From Oligoflexaceae bacterium (GTDB lineage: Bacteria; Bdellovibrionota_B; Oligoflexia; Oligoflexales; Oligoflexaceae): a DNA stretch of 8,556 nt. Positions 1-7,279 of this stretch are shown one piece after another; position 1 is the first letter of the stretch, and each line of letters starts with the position of its first letter. The translations under genes were made by a program, and so were the position numbers. The notes beneath the pieces were generated by a model. It saw only the letters and a list, made by a program, of their open reading frames with translations. It did not search any database and was not told the origin of the DNA. The stretch is from NCBI GenBank assembly GCA_947474445.1, contig CANJJY010000187.1:1-8556 (forward strand), in the 5' to 3' direction.

Positions 1-1
1 C

Positions 2-412
2 ATAGAATTGCGTCGCATCAAGCAGCAGATAGAAGAAATCGCAATTGCGCCGTTCACCTACGAACGAGCTGTAGCAGGTAAAAAAGAAAAGGCTGAATCG
101 AACGAAGAGGAAGGCGCAGTAAACCCCGGGCGAAGCGGGACTCTCATGAGCCTCGATGATCTCAGGGATTTTGTCGAAGCTGAAGGCCGCAAGGGAGCTT
201 ATGTTCAGCGGTACAAAGGCTTAGGTGAGATGAATCCCGATCAGTTGGCTGAGACAACGATGGAAGTTGATAAGCGAACACTATTGCAAGTTGAGATCGA
301 CGATGCAATTGAAGCGGATCTTCTCTTTAGTACGCTAATGGGAGATGACGTCGAACCGCGCAGGGACTTTATTCAAACCAATGCCCTGAATGTCAAGAAT
401 CTCGACGCTTAA
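2..412 (+). CDS. gyrB: DNA gyrase subunit B, C-terminal part (5' truncated by window edge)
   Basis: This is the end of the ATPase subunit of DNA gyrase, which with GyrA introduces negative supercoils using ATP. The frame is open from base 2, so the gene begins upstream of the window; the TTG at base 8 is an internal Leu codon, not a start. The strongest signature is VQRYKGLGEMNPDQL, the TOPRIM-tail block typical of GyrB. It is followed by ETTM, DDAIEADLLFSTLMGDDVEPRR and the ending FIQTNALNVKNLDA, which closely follows the canonical GyrB C-terminus. Before this block lies a charged, low-conservation stretch (KKEKAESNEEEGA) where GyrB families vary in length. One oddity is that the usual Trp of QLWETTM is Ala here (QLAETTM) and the usual Pro soon after is Val. 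The gene ends in tandem TAA TAA stops (410-415), 11 nt before gyrA. Identification is secure; only the upstream extent is unseen. Confidence 0.97.
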   Translation: MELRRIKQQIEEIAIAPFTYERAVAGKKEKAESNEEEGAVNPGRSGTLMSLDDLRDFVEAEGRKGAYVQRYKGLGEMNPDQLAETTMEVDKRTLLQVEIDDAIEADLLFSTLMGDDVEPRRDFIQTNALNVKNLDA

Positions 413-423
413 TAAGGTGATCC

Positions 424-2862
424 ATGGAGCATTCGAACGTATTAGCAATCCATATTGAAGACGAACTGAAATCTTCATTCCTGGATTATTCGATGAGCGT
501 CATTGTCTCGCGGGCCTTGCCTGATGTTCGAGACGGGCTCAAGCCGGTGCATAGACGTATTCTGTTCGCCATGCACTTGCTGAAAAACTACTTCAATCGA
601 CCTTATTTGAAATCAGCTCGTATCGTCGGAGAAGTGATCGGTCGATTTCACCCGCACGGTGACTCAGCTGTCTATGATGCTCTGGTCCGCATGGCTCAAG
701 AGTTCTCCATGCGTTATCCACTCGTCGATGGTCAAGGGAACTTCGGTTCAATCGATGGCGATTCCCCTGCTGCGATGCGTTACACCGAAGTTCGATTACA
801 AAAGCTGACTGAGCTTCTTTTAAACGACATCGAAAAGGAAACGGTCGATTTTGGACCAAACTACGACAACAAAGAAGTCGAACCTCTGGTTCTACCGGCG
901 CGTTTTCCTAGTCTCATCGTCAATGGTGCCAGCGGTATCGCCGTTGGTATGGCGACCAATATACCTCCGCATAACCTCGGCGAAGTCCTAGACGCCCTGG
1001 AAGCTCTGATCGACGATCCTGAAATTAGCATTGAAGCGATGATGGAGTTCGTCAAAGGCCCCGATTTCCCAACGGCGGCTATGATCTACGGACGTGCGGG
1101 TATCCGTCAGGCCTATCTTACAGGCCGGGGTTCCATCAACATGCGGGCGCGGGCGCACGTCGAAGAGATGGCGAACGGCCGCCAGAGAATTATCGTCACT
1201 GAACTGCCATATCAGGTTAATAAAGCGAAATTAATAGAGAAAATTGCTGAACTGGTCAATGAAAAGCGGCTTGAAGGCATCAGTGATTTGCGCGACGAAT
1301 CCGCCCAAGAAGATATTCGGGTTGTCATCGAATTGAAGCGTGGAGAAGCTGGCGAAATCATCTTGAATAACCTTTTCAAGCTAACGCCATTGCAGTCGAG
1401 CTTCGGTGTGAACACTGTGGCCCTCGTCAATGGCATTCCCCGCACGCTAAATCTCAAGGAAATACTCGAGCAATTCTTTCTCCATCGCAAAGAAGTCATC
1501 CTGCGTCGTACTGCGTTTGAGCTGAGACGAGCTGAAGAGCGCGCGCACATCTTAGAAGGCTTGAAGATTGCGGTTGAAGCCATGGATGAGGTCGTTCGCC
1601 TGATTCGTGCGGCAGCTGATTCGGAAGAAGCGCAGACGGAACTTATATCGCGCTTCCAGCTATCGGAGATCCAAGCCAAAGCCATCTTAGATATGCGTTT
1701 GGCCCGCTTGACCGGTCTTGAGCGCGATAAAATTATCGCTGAATATCAAGAAGTCATGAGTGTCATCGCTGACTTGCGGCTCATCCTGAATACTCCGTCG
1801 CGCGTGATTGAAATCATCAAAATGGAAGTAAAGGAGACGCGTGAGCAGTTTGCCGATCCACGGCGCACGGAGATCATCGGTAGCGATGCCGATGAATTTA
1901 CGATGGAGAGTTTGGTTGCCGACGATGAGGTTGCGGTTACGGTAACCCATGCTGGTTACATCAAGCGGACTGCCCTTGCAGAAATCGCTGCACAAAAGCG
2001 CGGAGGTAAAGGCCGTTCAGGTATGAAAACCAAGACGGACGATGTCGTACGCGATCTCTTTATCTCCTCGAATCACCAGTCCATCATGTGTTTCACGAGC
2101 GAAGGCCGTGTCTATGAACTGAAAGTCTATCGCTTACCCGAAGTTCCCCTGGCGGGCCGCGGTAATCACTTTGCAAACCTCATTAAGCTCAACCAAAACG
2201 AGAAAGTGGTTTCGGTCCTTCCGGTCAAAGAGTTTAAAGAGGGTCAGTACATCGTTTCGGCGACAACCAAAGGATATGTCAAGAAAACAGATCTCATGGC
2301 CTATGCGCATCTGCGCGCCACGGGTATCATCGGCTTGAAGCTGGACGAGGGTGATAGTCTGGTCGGTTGTAAGATTACTTCGGGTGAAGATCAGATTCTC
2401 ATCGCTACTAAACTAGGTAAGGCGATTCGATTTGATGAAAAAGAGATTCGGCCTATGGGGCGCTCTGCGCGGGGCGTAACCGGCATTAAGTTCTCGGAAG
2501 AAACAGATGAAGTCATCGGGCTTGAAGTGGTGAACAACAAGGATGCGATCCTTTCGGTTTGCGAAAACGGCTACGGAAAGCGTACTCCGATCGACGAATA
2601 TCGCGTGCAAACCCGAGCCGGTAAAGGCATCTATACGATTAAGGTGACAGAACGTAATGGCCCAGTCGTCGGAATTATGCAGGTGGCTGACGACGATCAC
2701 TTAATGGTTATGACGTCTGTGGGCAAGGTTATGCGCTTTACCGTGGCCGAGGTTGGCCTTATCGGCCGCCTGACGCAGGGTGTGCGTTTGATGAATGTCG
2801 AACCGGGTGAAACGGTGATTAGCCTGGCAAAAATTCAAGTTATTGAAGGAGAGGAAATCTAG
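424..2862 (+). CDS. gyrA: DNA gyrase subunit A
   Basis: This is the breakage-reunion subunit of gyrase, complete at 812 aa (the family is usually about 800-880). The ATG is preceded by an AAGGTGA ribosome site at 414-420. The N-terminal winged-helix/tower region carries the catalytic Tyr120 in AAMRYTEVRL, which forms the transient DNA phosphotyrosine link. The quinolone-resistance-determining region reads HPHGDSAVYD, with Ser81 and Asp85 at the positions equivalent to E. coli Ser83 and Asp87, so both are in the quinolone-sensitive state. The GyrA box QKRGGKG lies at residues 524-530. It marks a true gyrase rather than ParC/topoisomerase IV, because this motif is needed for DNA wrapping. Six blade-like repeats of the C-terminal beta-pinwheel can be seen near residues 511, 561, 617, 665, 716 and 767 (for example GYIKR, GRVYEL, GYVKKT, GKAIRF, GYGKRT, GKVMRF). 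The C-terminal tail after the last blade is short (ends EGEEI). The TAG stop directly abuts the gatC GTG. Confidence 0.99.
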   Translation: MEHSNVLAIHIEDELKSSFLDYSMSVIVSRALPDVRDGLKPVHRRILFAMHLLKNYFNRPYLKSARIVGEVIGRFHPHGDSAVYDALVRMAQEFSMRYPLVDGQGNFGSIDGDSPAAMRYTEVRLQKLTELLLNDIEKETVDFGPNYDNKEVEPLVLPARFPSLIVNGASGIAVGMATNIPPHNLGEVLDALEALIDDPEISIEAMMEFVKGPDFPTAAMIYGRAGIRQAYLTGRGSINMRARAHVEEMANGRQRIIVTELPYQVNKAKLIEKIAELVNEKRLEGISDLRDESAQEDIRVVIELKRGEAGEIILNNLFKLTPLQSSFGVNTVALVNGIPRTLNLKEILEQFFLHRKEVILRRTAFELRRAEERAHILEGLKIAVEAMDEVVRLIRAAADSEEAQTELISRFQLSEIQAKAILDMRLARLTGLERDKIIAEYQEVMSVIADLRLILNTPSRVIEIIKMEVKETREQFADPRRTEIIGSDADEFTMESLVADDEVAVTVTHAGYIKRTALAEIAAQKRGGKGRSGMKTKTDDVVRDLFISSNHQSIMCFTSEGRVYELKVYRLPEVPLAGRGNHFANLIKLNQNEKVVSVLPVKEFKEGQYIVSATTKGYVKKTDLMAYAHLRATGIIGLKLDEGDSLVGCKITSGEDQILIATKLGKAIRFDEKEIRPMGRSARGVTGIKFSEETDEVIGLEVVNNKDAILSVCENGYGKRTPIDEYRVQTRAGKGIYTIKVTERNGPVVGIMQVADDDHLMVMTSVGKVMRFTVAEVGLIGRLTQGVRLMNVEPGETVISLAKIQVIEGEEI

Positions 2863-2865
2863 GTG
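2845..2865 (+). promoter_or_regulatory. gatC ribosome-binding site and zero-gap stop/start junction
   Basis: A purine-rich Shine-Dalgarno tract (GAAGGAGAGG, 2845-2854) sits inside the last codons of gyrA. Its GAGG part is 8 nt from the GTG at 2863, and the gyrA stop TAG occupies 2860-2862 with no base between. This arrangement supports GTG as the gatC start over the in-frame ATG at 2884, which has no comparable upstream tract. It also implies translational coupling of gatC to gyrA. Confidence 0.75.
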
Positions 2866-3159
2866 GCCCTCATCGATAAGGCGATGGTCGAAAAAATTGC
2901 CGCCTTGGCCCATCTCAGGTTAAGCGAAGACGAAGTCACCTATTACCAGGAGCAGCTGGGTAAGGTTCTTGGCTTCATCGAGCAGCTTGAGACTTTCGAA
3001 AGTTCCCTCCTTCCTTCCGATTGGCGCGCTGATCTCCATTTGCCGCCGACTCCCGAAAGAGATGACCAGGCATTGGTCTCGACCGCCATGGAGCGAGTCC
3101 TGTCTGCTGCACCTCGGGTAGTGGGTACGGCCTTTCAAGTTCCACGCATCATCGAATAA
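2863..3159 (+). CDS. gatC: Asp-tRNA(Asn)/Glu-tRNA(Gln) amidotransferase subunit C
   Basis: This is the small subunit that wraps around GatA and links it to GatB, stabilising the GatCAB complex in the cytosol. At 98 aa it has the usual GatC length (about 90-105). The N-terminal helix pattern VEKIAALAHLRLSEDE (residues 9-24) matches the family's start, followed by the helix QLGKVLGFIEQL (31-42). The C-terminal part holds the family's degenerate core, here ERDDQ (65-69), and ends with AAPRVVGTAFQVPRIIE, equivalent to the usual APxxxxxxFxVPxxxE ending. The GTG start gives the typical N-terminal length; an ATG at codon 8 is the alternative. It begins immediately after the gyrA stop and is 15 nt before gatA, so it joins the gyrase and amidotransferase genes. 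The sequence is divergent in the middle, but neighbourhood and ends make the assignment firm. Confidence 0.95.
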   Translation: MALIDKAMVEKIAALAHLRLSEDEVTYYQEQLGKVLGFIEQLETFESSLLPSDWRADLHLPPTPERDDQALVSTAMERVLSAAPRVVGTAFQVPRIIE

Positions 3160-3174
3160 GAGGGAACAGAGACG

Positions 3175-4677
3175 ATGGCAGCCATTGACCCCACCACCCT
3201 TAAAGCCAGCGAACTGGCTGCTGCTGTCAATCGAGGTGAACTCCGCGCTGGCTCAGTTGCGGATCATTATTTGAATCGGGTTGAGACGCTCCATCCACTC
3301 TTTAATTGCCATATCCACTGGGACAAAGCCGAGGTCCGCAATGAGCTTGAAAAGCAAATTGATGCGATCGAAGTAGCGCGTTATGCAAAAAAATATTTGC
3401 CCCTAGCCGGTGTCCCTATTTCAATCAAAGACAACATCATGGTTGAAGGGCAAATTGCCGCCTGTGCCTCGCGTTTGCTCGCCCCTCATCGGGCGGCCTA
3501 CGACGCCACAGTCATTCAAAAATTAAAAGCAGCCGGAGCCTTGCTTATTGGGCGCACCAATATGGATGAGTTTGCGATGGGTTCGTCCAACGAAAACTCA
3601 GCCTTCGGACCTGTACACAACCCCTGGAATCGACGCCACGTCGCAGGCGGCTCGTCAGGAGGGTCAGCGGCTGCAGTTGCAGGATCGTTGGTTCCCCTAG
3701 CCCTCGGCTCAGATACTGGCGGCTCTATTCGTCAGCCGGCCAGTTTCTGTGGGGTCTATGGCCTCAAGCCAACCTATGGTCGCGTGAGCCGCTACGGATT
3801 GGTCGCATTCGGATCATCTCTCGATCAAATTGGGCCCTTAGCTCGAAATGTCGAAGATCTCGCTCTCCTTTACGATGTCTTAGCTGGCCCCGATGGTCGC
3901 GATTCCACAGCTTCCCAGCGTGTACCCTTGCCGACCCAATTGGCTTTGCCCAGCGGCAATCTCAAAGGTCTTCGTGTCGCGACTATCCGCGAATTTATGG
4001 GCGAAGGTCTCGATTCCGAAGTTAGAAAAAGTCTTGAGTCCGCACTTGAAACCATGAGGCAGCTGGGAGCTGAGACAGTGGAAGTCAGTCTCCCCCATCT
4101 CGCAGCTTCCATACCGGTTTATTACATTTTGGCGACGGCAGAGGCTTCGTCGAACCTGGCACGCTTTGATGGTGTTCGCTATGGTGCGCGCAGTCAAAAG
4201 CCGGGTCTGAATCTTAAAGAGATGTACCTTCAAACGCGAAGCGAGGGTTTTGGGCGTGAAGTGAAACAGAGGATCATGCTGGGTACTTATGTACTTTCGG
4301 CTGGATACTATGACGCTTACTACAACCGAGCTGCGCGGATGCGCGAGGTGATCAAAAGAGAGATGGAAGGGGTCTTTGAGAAAGAAGGGGTGCACGTTTT
4401 GGTGAGTCCAACAGCTCCGACAACAGCCTTCGAGCTGGGACAAAAAACTCAGGATTCACTCTCGATGTATCTCAGCGATGTCTATACCCTTGCAGCAAAT
4501 CTGGCCGGAATTCCTGCCATGTCGCAGCCTATGGGGAAAGATTCAAAAGGCCTTCCCATCGGTTTGCAATTGATGGGACCTTCATTTGCCGAAGAAAGAT
4601 TGCTCCAAGTTGCTTATCAATTTGAACGGCATCAGCCTCCAATGGGTGTTCCCGATTTAATTCCTTCCCAACTATGA
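3175..4677 (+). CDS. gatA: Asp-tRNA(Asn)/Glu-tRNA(Gln) amidotransferase subunit A (amidase)
   Basis: GatA is the glutaminase subunit. It hydrolyses glutamine (or asparagine) and passes ammonia through a channel to GatB, where misacylated Glu-tRNA(Gln) or Asp-tRNA(Asn) is amidated. The 500-aa protein is of normal length and belongs to the amidase-signature family. The catalytic Ser-cisSer-Lys triad is complete: Lys85 in PISIKDN, cis-Ser160 in AGGSSGGSAAAVA, and nucleophile Ser184 in DTGGSIRQPAS. The 75- and 24-residue spacings between these agree with the family. Other typical blocks are GRTNMDEFAMGSSNENSAFG (residues 126-145), CGVYGLKPTYGRVSRYGLVA (192-211), and the late NLAGIPAMSQPMG followed by LPIGLQLMGP. 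A ribosome site (AGAGGGA) lies just upstream of the ATG, in the 15-nt gap after gatC. The gene ends in tandem stops TGA TAA (4675-4680). No key residue is missing and the identification is secure. Confidence 0.99.
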   Translation: MAAIDPTTLKASELAAAVNRGELRAGSVADHYLNRVETLHPLFNCHIHWDKAEVRNELEKQIDAIEVARYAKKYLPLAGVPISIKDNIMVEGQIAACASRLLAPHRAAYDATVIQKLKAAGALLIGRTNMDEFAMGSSNENSAFGPVHNPWNRRHVAGGSSGGSAAAVAGSLVPLALGSDTGGSIRQPASFCGVYGLKPTYGRVSRYGLVAFGSSLDQIGPLARNVEDLALLYDVLAGPDGRDSTASQRVPLPTQLALPSGNLKGLRVATIREFMGEGLDSEVRKSLESALETMRQLGAETVEVSLPHLAASIPVYYILATAEASSNLARFDGVRYGARSQKPGLNLKEMYLQTRSEGFGREVKQRIMLGTYVLSAGYYDAYYNRAARMREVIKREMEGVFEKEGVHVLVSPTAPTTAFELGQKTQDSLSMYLSDVYTLAANLAGIPAMSQPMGKDSKGLPIGLQLMGPSFAEERLLQVAYQFERHQPPMGVPDLIPSQL

Positions 4678-4682
4678 TAATT

Positions 4683-4722
4683 TGGCCGTGGATCTGCGAA
4701 AGCAGAAGACTTCGACCGGCCG
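4683..4722 (+). other. Intercistronic nested stem-loop between gatA and gatB
   Basis: In the 75-nt gap an outer stem pairs GGCCG (4684-4688) with CGGCC (4717-4721), extendable by a T-G wobble. An inner stem pairs TCTGC (4693-4697) with GCAGA (4702-4706) around a GAAA tetraloop, a stable GNRA loop. The interior loop between the stems is asymmetric (4 and 10 nt). No T-run follows, so it does not look like an intrinsic terminator. It could protect the message from decay or modulate the gatA/gatB ratio, or be incidental. The pairing is read directly from the sequence; the role is unknown. Confidence 0.35.
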
Positions 4723-4740
4723 CAATCTGGTGGGCGAGTG

Positions 4741-4755
4741 AGAGGCAAAAACATG
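4741..4755 (+). promoter_or_regulatory. gatB ribosome-binding site deciding the start
   Basis: AGAGG at 4741-4745 lies 7 nt before the ATG at 4753, an ideal Shine-Dalgarno spacing. An upstream in-frame GTG at 4738 would overlap this site and adds only five residues that GatB proteins do not need. The ATG is therefore taken as the start. Confidence 0.75.
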
Positions 4756-6234
4756 AGTGATCACGAAAATCAGGAACAATTCGAAGGACTCCTGAGTCGT
4801 TACGAACCTGTCATCGGTCTGGAAGTTCATTGTCAGCTGAAAACAGAAAGCAAGCTCTTCTGCAGCTGTAAAACCCAATTTGGAGCCTTAGCTAACCAAA
4901 ACACCTGTCCCGTGTGCTTGGGGTTGCCAGGAGTTCTACCCTTTCTCAATCATCAGGTGGTCGATTATGCAATTCGCATGGCGATTGCCATTGGAGCGAC
5001 CGTCCGCGAAAAAAGCGTTTTTGCGCGCAAGCAGTATTTTTATCCGGATCTTCCCAAGGGTTATCAGATTACACAGTACGATTTACCCTACTGTGAGAAC
5101 GGACACTTAGCGTTGAACAGCGGTCGCGTGATTCCAATTGAACGCATTCACATGGAAGAAGACGCAGGCAAAAGCATCCATGGTGACAATGCTAGTTACG
5201 TCGACCTGAATCGAGCTGGTATTCCTTTGCTTGAAATCGTATCGGCGCCTGCACTCAGAAGTCCGCTGGAAGCCCATGAATATCTGAGAAAGCTTCGAGC
5301 TATTGTGCGCTATCTCGATATTAGTGACGGCAATATGGAAGAAGGCTCCATCCGTTGCGATGCAAACGTTTCAATTAGGCGGCGGGGAGTAAAAGAATTA
5401 GGTGTTCGAACGGAAATCAAAAACCTCAATTCTTTTAAGAATGTCGAGCGGGCCATCACTTACGAAATCATTCGACAGGCTGATCTTTTAGATAGCGGAA
5501 CAGCAGTTAAGCAAGTCACGCTGCTCTTTGATGCTGCGAGTGGCCGAACGCAGGTGATGCGAAGCAAAGAAGACTCTCCAGACTACCGCTACTTCCCTGA
5601 TCCAGATCTCGGTTTGGTTCAAATCGACCAAGCACGATTGGAAGCGGTTCGGGCCACTCTCACGGAGTTGCCGGTTCAAAAAGCCAAAAGGTTTCATGAG
5701 GTCTTTGGCTTGACCGATGCTGACGCCTTGCAGTTGACTGACGAAAAGGAATTGGCTCTTTTCTTTGAGGATGTTCTCTCCCGCGTCTCTCCCATCGTTC
5801 CTGCTAAGATAGTAGCCAACTGGATTCTAACGGAATACCTACGGGAACATAACAACAGGCAATGGACCTGGCCTGCGACGATTGTGACACCCGAGTCTTT
5901 TGCGCAGCTCCTCCGAGCTTTATGCGAGGGCACTCTTTCCGGGAAAATGGCAAAAATGGTCTTTGACGAAATGGCATCAACAGGTGCCAATGCATCAGAA
6001 ATCATTAAATTGCGCGGCTTACTGCAGATCAATGATGCAGACGAAATTCGGGCGGTAGTGGCGCAAGTTGTCCGCGAGCATGCTGATCAAGTGGCACTCT
6101 ATCTGACGGGCAAACAGAAGGTCTTTGGTTTCTTAGTAGGACAGGTCTTGCGACTCTCCCAAGGACGTTTCAATCCTGGTATGGTCAACGATTGCTTGAA
6201 GGAAGCCATTCATGAGTCCTCAGCAAAAAATTGA
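4753..6234 (+). CDS. gatB: Asp-tRNA(Asn)/Glu-tRNA(Gln) amidotransferase subunit B
   Basis: GatB binds the misacylated tRNA, phosphorylates the side-chain carboxylate of the attached Glu or Asp with ATP, and amidates it with ammonia from GatA. From the ATG the protein is 493 aa, typical for GatB (about 475-500). The N-terminal catalytic cradle shows VIGLEVHCQL (20-29), then four cysteines C37, C39, C52 and C55 in FCSC and CPVCLGLPG, which in many GatB proteins bind zinc. Further blocks are YFYPDLPKGYQITQYDLP (95-112), HMEEDAGK (133-140), DLNRAGIPLLEIVS (151-164), MEEGSIRCDANVSIR (195-209), EIKNLNSF (221-228) and DYRYFPDPDL (277-286). The C-terminal helical and YqeY-like tail domain, which contacts the tRNA elbow, ends with the pattern KQKVFGFLVGQV plus NPGMVNDCLKEAI. 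No GatE or GlnRS-type feature is present. The last 23 nt overlap the next gene. Identification is secure. Confidence 0.99.
   Translation: MSDHENQEQFEGLLSRYEPVIGLEVHCQLKTESKLFCSCKTQFGALANQNTCPVCLGLPGVLPFLNHQVVDYAIRMAIAIGATVREKSVFARKQYFYPDLPKGYQITQYDLPYCENGHLALNSGRVIPIERIHMEEDAGKSIHGDNASYVDLNRAGIPLLEIVSAPALRSPLEAHEYLRKLRAIVRYLDISDGNMEEGSIRCDANVSIRRRGVKELGVRTEIKNLNSFKNVERAITYEIIRQADLLDSGTAVKQVTLLFDAASGRTQVMRSKEDSPDYRYFPDPDLGLVQIDQARLEAVRATLTELPVQKAKRFHEVFGLTDADALQLTDEKELALFFEDVLSRVSPIVPAKIVANWILTEYLREHNNRQWTWPATIVTPESFAQLLRALCEGTLSGKMAKMVFDEMASTGANASEIIKLRGLLQINDADEIRAVVAQVVREHADQVALYLTGKQKVFGFLVGQVLRLSQGRFNPGMVNDCLKEAIHESSAKN
6199..6214 (+). promoter_or_regulatory. Ribosome-binding site of the serine hydrolase inside gatB
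   Basis: AAGGA (6199-6203), within the final codons of gatB, is 8 nt upstream of the ATG at 6212. The good spacing supports this start and therefore a genuine 23-nt overlap between the two coding regions. Confidence 0.65.
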
Positions 6235-7279
6235 TGACCTCATCGAAGCGGGACTTACCTCTGGCTTTTTCACGCACAGCTATGTCGCTTGCGGCCGATT
6301 TGATGAACCGGCAAGCCGCTATGAATCTCAGCGGGCAGCGGAGAATCCTCAATCCACCATTTTTGATCTAGCCTCTTTGACGAAAGCTCTCGTCACGGGA
6401 GTGCTGGTCCACCGGATGCTTTCTCGACATAAACTATCCGACGAGACCAGTATGAGCCAGTGGCCCTTTGATCGATCACGCCTTCAGCTGCCAGCTCCGT
6501 TCTGGGATTTAAGGATTTCCGCTTTGTTAGGACATTACGCGGGGGTTCCGGCCTGGATAAATTTCTGGATGGGTCATCTTAACGAGTCCAGCGGATCGAA
6601 GACCCTGGAGGAAAGAGCGACATTGATCGCTCGGGTGCTGACGCGAGTCCCTATTTCTCTAACCAAAGATGAAGCCGATCTTTATTCTGATGTCGGTTAT
6701 ATTCTACTGGGAAGTCTTCTAGAACTCTCTGAGGATAGGGATTTATCCCAGCAATTTGATGACTTTAAATTGTCCATTGGCGTCCCTTCCTCGACCACTC
6801 TGCGGTACGCTGTCGATGGGAAGCGAGCGCAAAATCAATACATATCTACCGGCTTTTGCGCCCTCCGCCAGCGTAGGCTAGTGGGAGAAGTTCATGATGA
6901 AAATGCGGCTGCCTTGGGAAGAATCGCTGGACATGCGGGGCTATTTGGAAGCGGACCTGACCTGATCAATTATTTACGAGCCCTTTTTCGGCATCCTTTG
7001 GGGCATTCTTATCTGGAAGCCAACCATCTAGCCCGCATTCAGACGCACCATGAAGGCTTGAAAGGTTTAAGGCGTGGATCAGGCGCGAGCGCCGTCCTTT
7101 TCGCCGAGGGGCAGAGTATGGGCCACCTTGGATTTACTGGTACAGCTTTCTGGCTCCATTACGAAACCGGTCGATACGGAATCTGGCTGAGCAATCGGGT
7201 CATCAGTGGGCGCATTTCGCATCAAATGCAAGACTATCGTCGCCAGATATTTGGATACCTCCATGAAATCCTTCTCTGA
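6212..7279 (+). CDS. Beta-lactamase-fold serine hydrolase (class C / EstB-like family)
   Basis: This 355-aa protein belongs to the penicillin-binding-protein/beta-lactamase fold of serine hydrolases, which includes class C beta-lactamases, DD-peptidases and esterases. Three catalytic motifs are visible in order. The first is S-x-x-K at Ser55-Lys58 in FDLASLTKALVTG. The second is Tyr158 in LYSDVGYILLGSLLE, the Y-x-N/D equivalent. The third is the H-x-G box at His305 in GHLGFTGTAFW, which replaces KTG. The family's helper block appears as LLGHYAGVPAW (106-115) instead of the usual LLTHTSGLPAW. The segment VHDENAAALGRIAGHAGLF (227-245) is highly characteristic of this subfamily. No signal peptide, lipobox or membrane helix is seen at the N-terminus (MSPQQKIDDLIEAG), so it is probably cytosolic, which argues against a secreted resistance enzyme. 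Substrate is unknown: an ester, an amide or a peptidoglycan-derived peptide are all possible. It overlaps gatB by 23 nt and the next gene by 17 nt, implying co-translation. Confidence 0.9.
   Translation: MSPQQKIDDLIEAGLTSGFFTHSYVACGRFDEPASRYESQRAAENPQSTIFDLASLTKALVTGVLVHRMLSRHKLSDETSMSQWPFDRSRLQLPAPFWDLRISALLGHYAGVPAWINFWMGHLNESSGSKTLEERATLIARVLTRVPISLTKDEADLYSDVGYILLGSLLELSEDRDLSQQFDDFKLSIGVPSSTTLRYAVDGKRAQNQYISTGFCALRQRRLVGEVHDENAAALGRIAGHAGLFGSGPDLINYLRALFRHPLGHSYLEANHLARIQTHHEGLKGLRRGSGASAVLFAEGQSMGHLGFTGTAFWLHYETGRYGIWLSNRVISGRISHQMQDYRRQIFGYLHEILL

Noticed and set aside
661..690. Possible quinolone-resistance substitution in gyrA
   Set aside because: Ser81 and Asp85, equivalent to E. 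coli Ser83 and Asp87, are both the sensitive residues.
1212..1685. 157-codon open frame on the minus strand inside gyrA
   Set aside because: It is the antisense shadow of a highly conserved gyrA region, rich in Ser and Arg, with no family motif; the opposite strand is unquestionably coding.
3880..4443. 187-codon minus-strand open frame inside gatA
   Set aside because: It lies entirely opposite conserved gatA sequence, has a composition unlike real proteins in this window, and shows no recognisable domain.
6374..7168. Serine hydrolase as an antibiotic-resistance beta-lactamase
   Set aside because: No export signal, a housekeeping operon context and the HLGFTGT box instead of KTG make a resistance role unlikely.
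7206..7262. N-terminal extension of the FAD oxidoreductase from a GTG at 7206
   Set aside because: It would add 19 residues before the FAD motif, all within the hydrolase coding region. The ATG at 7263 gives the spacing to GxGxxG expected for the family.
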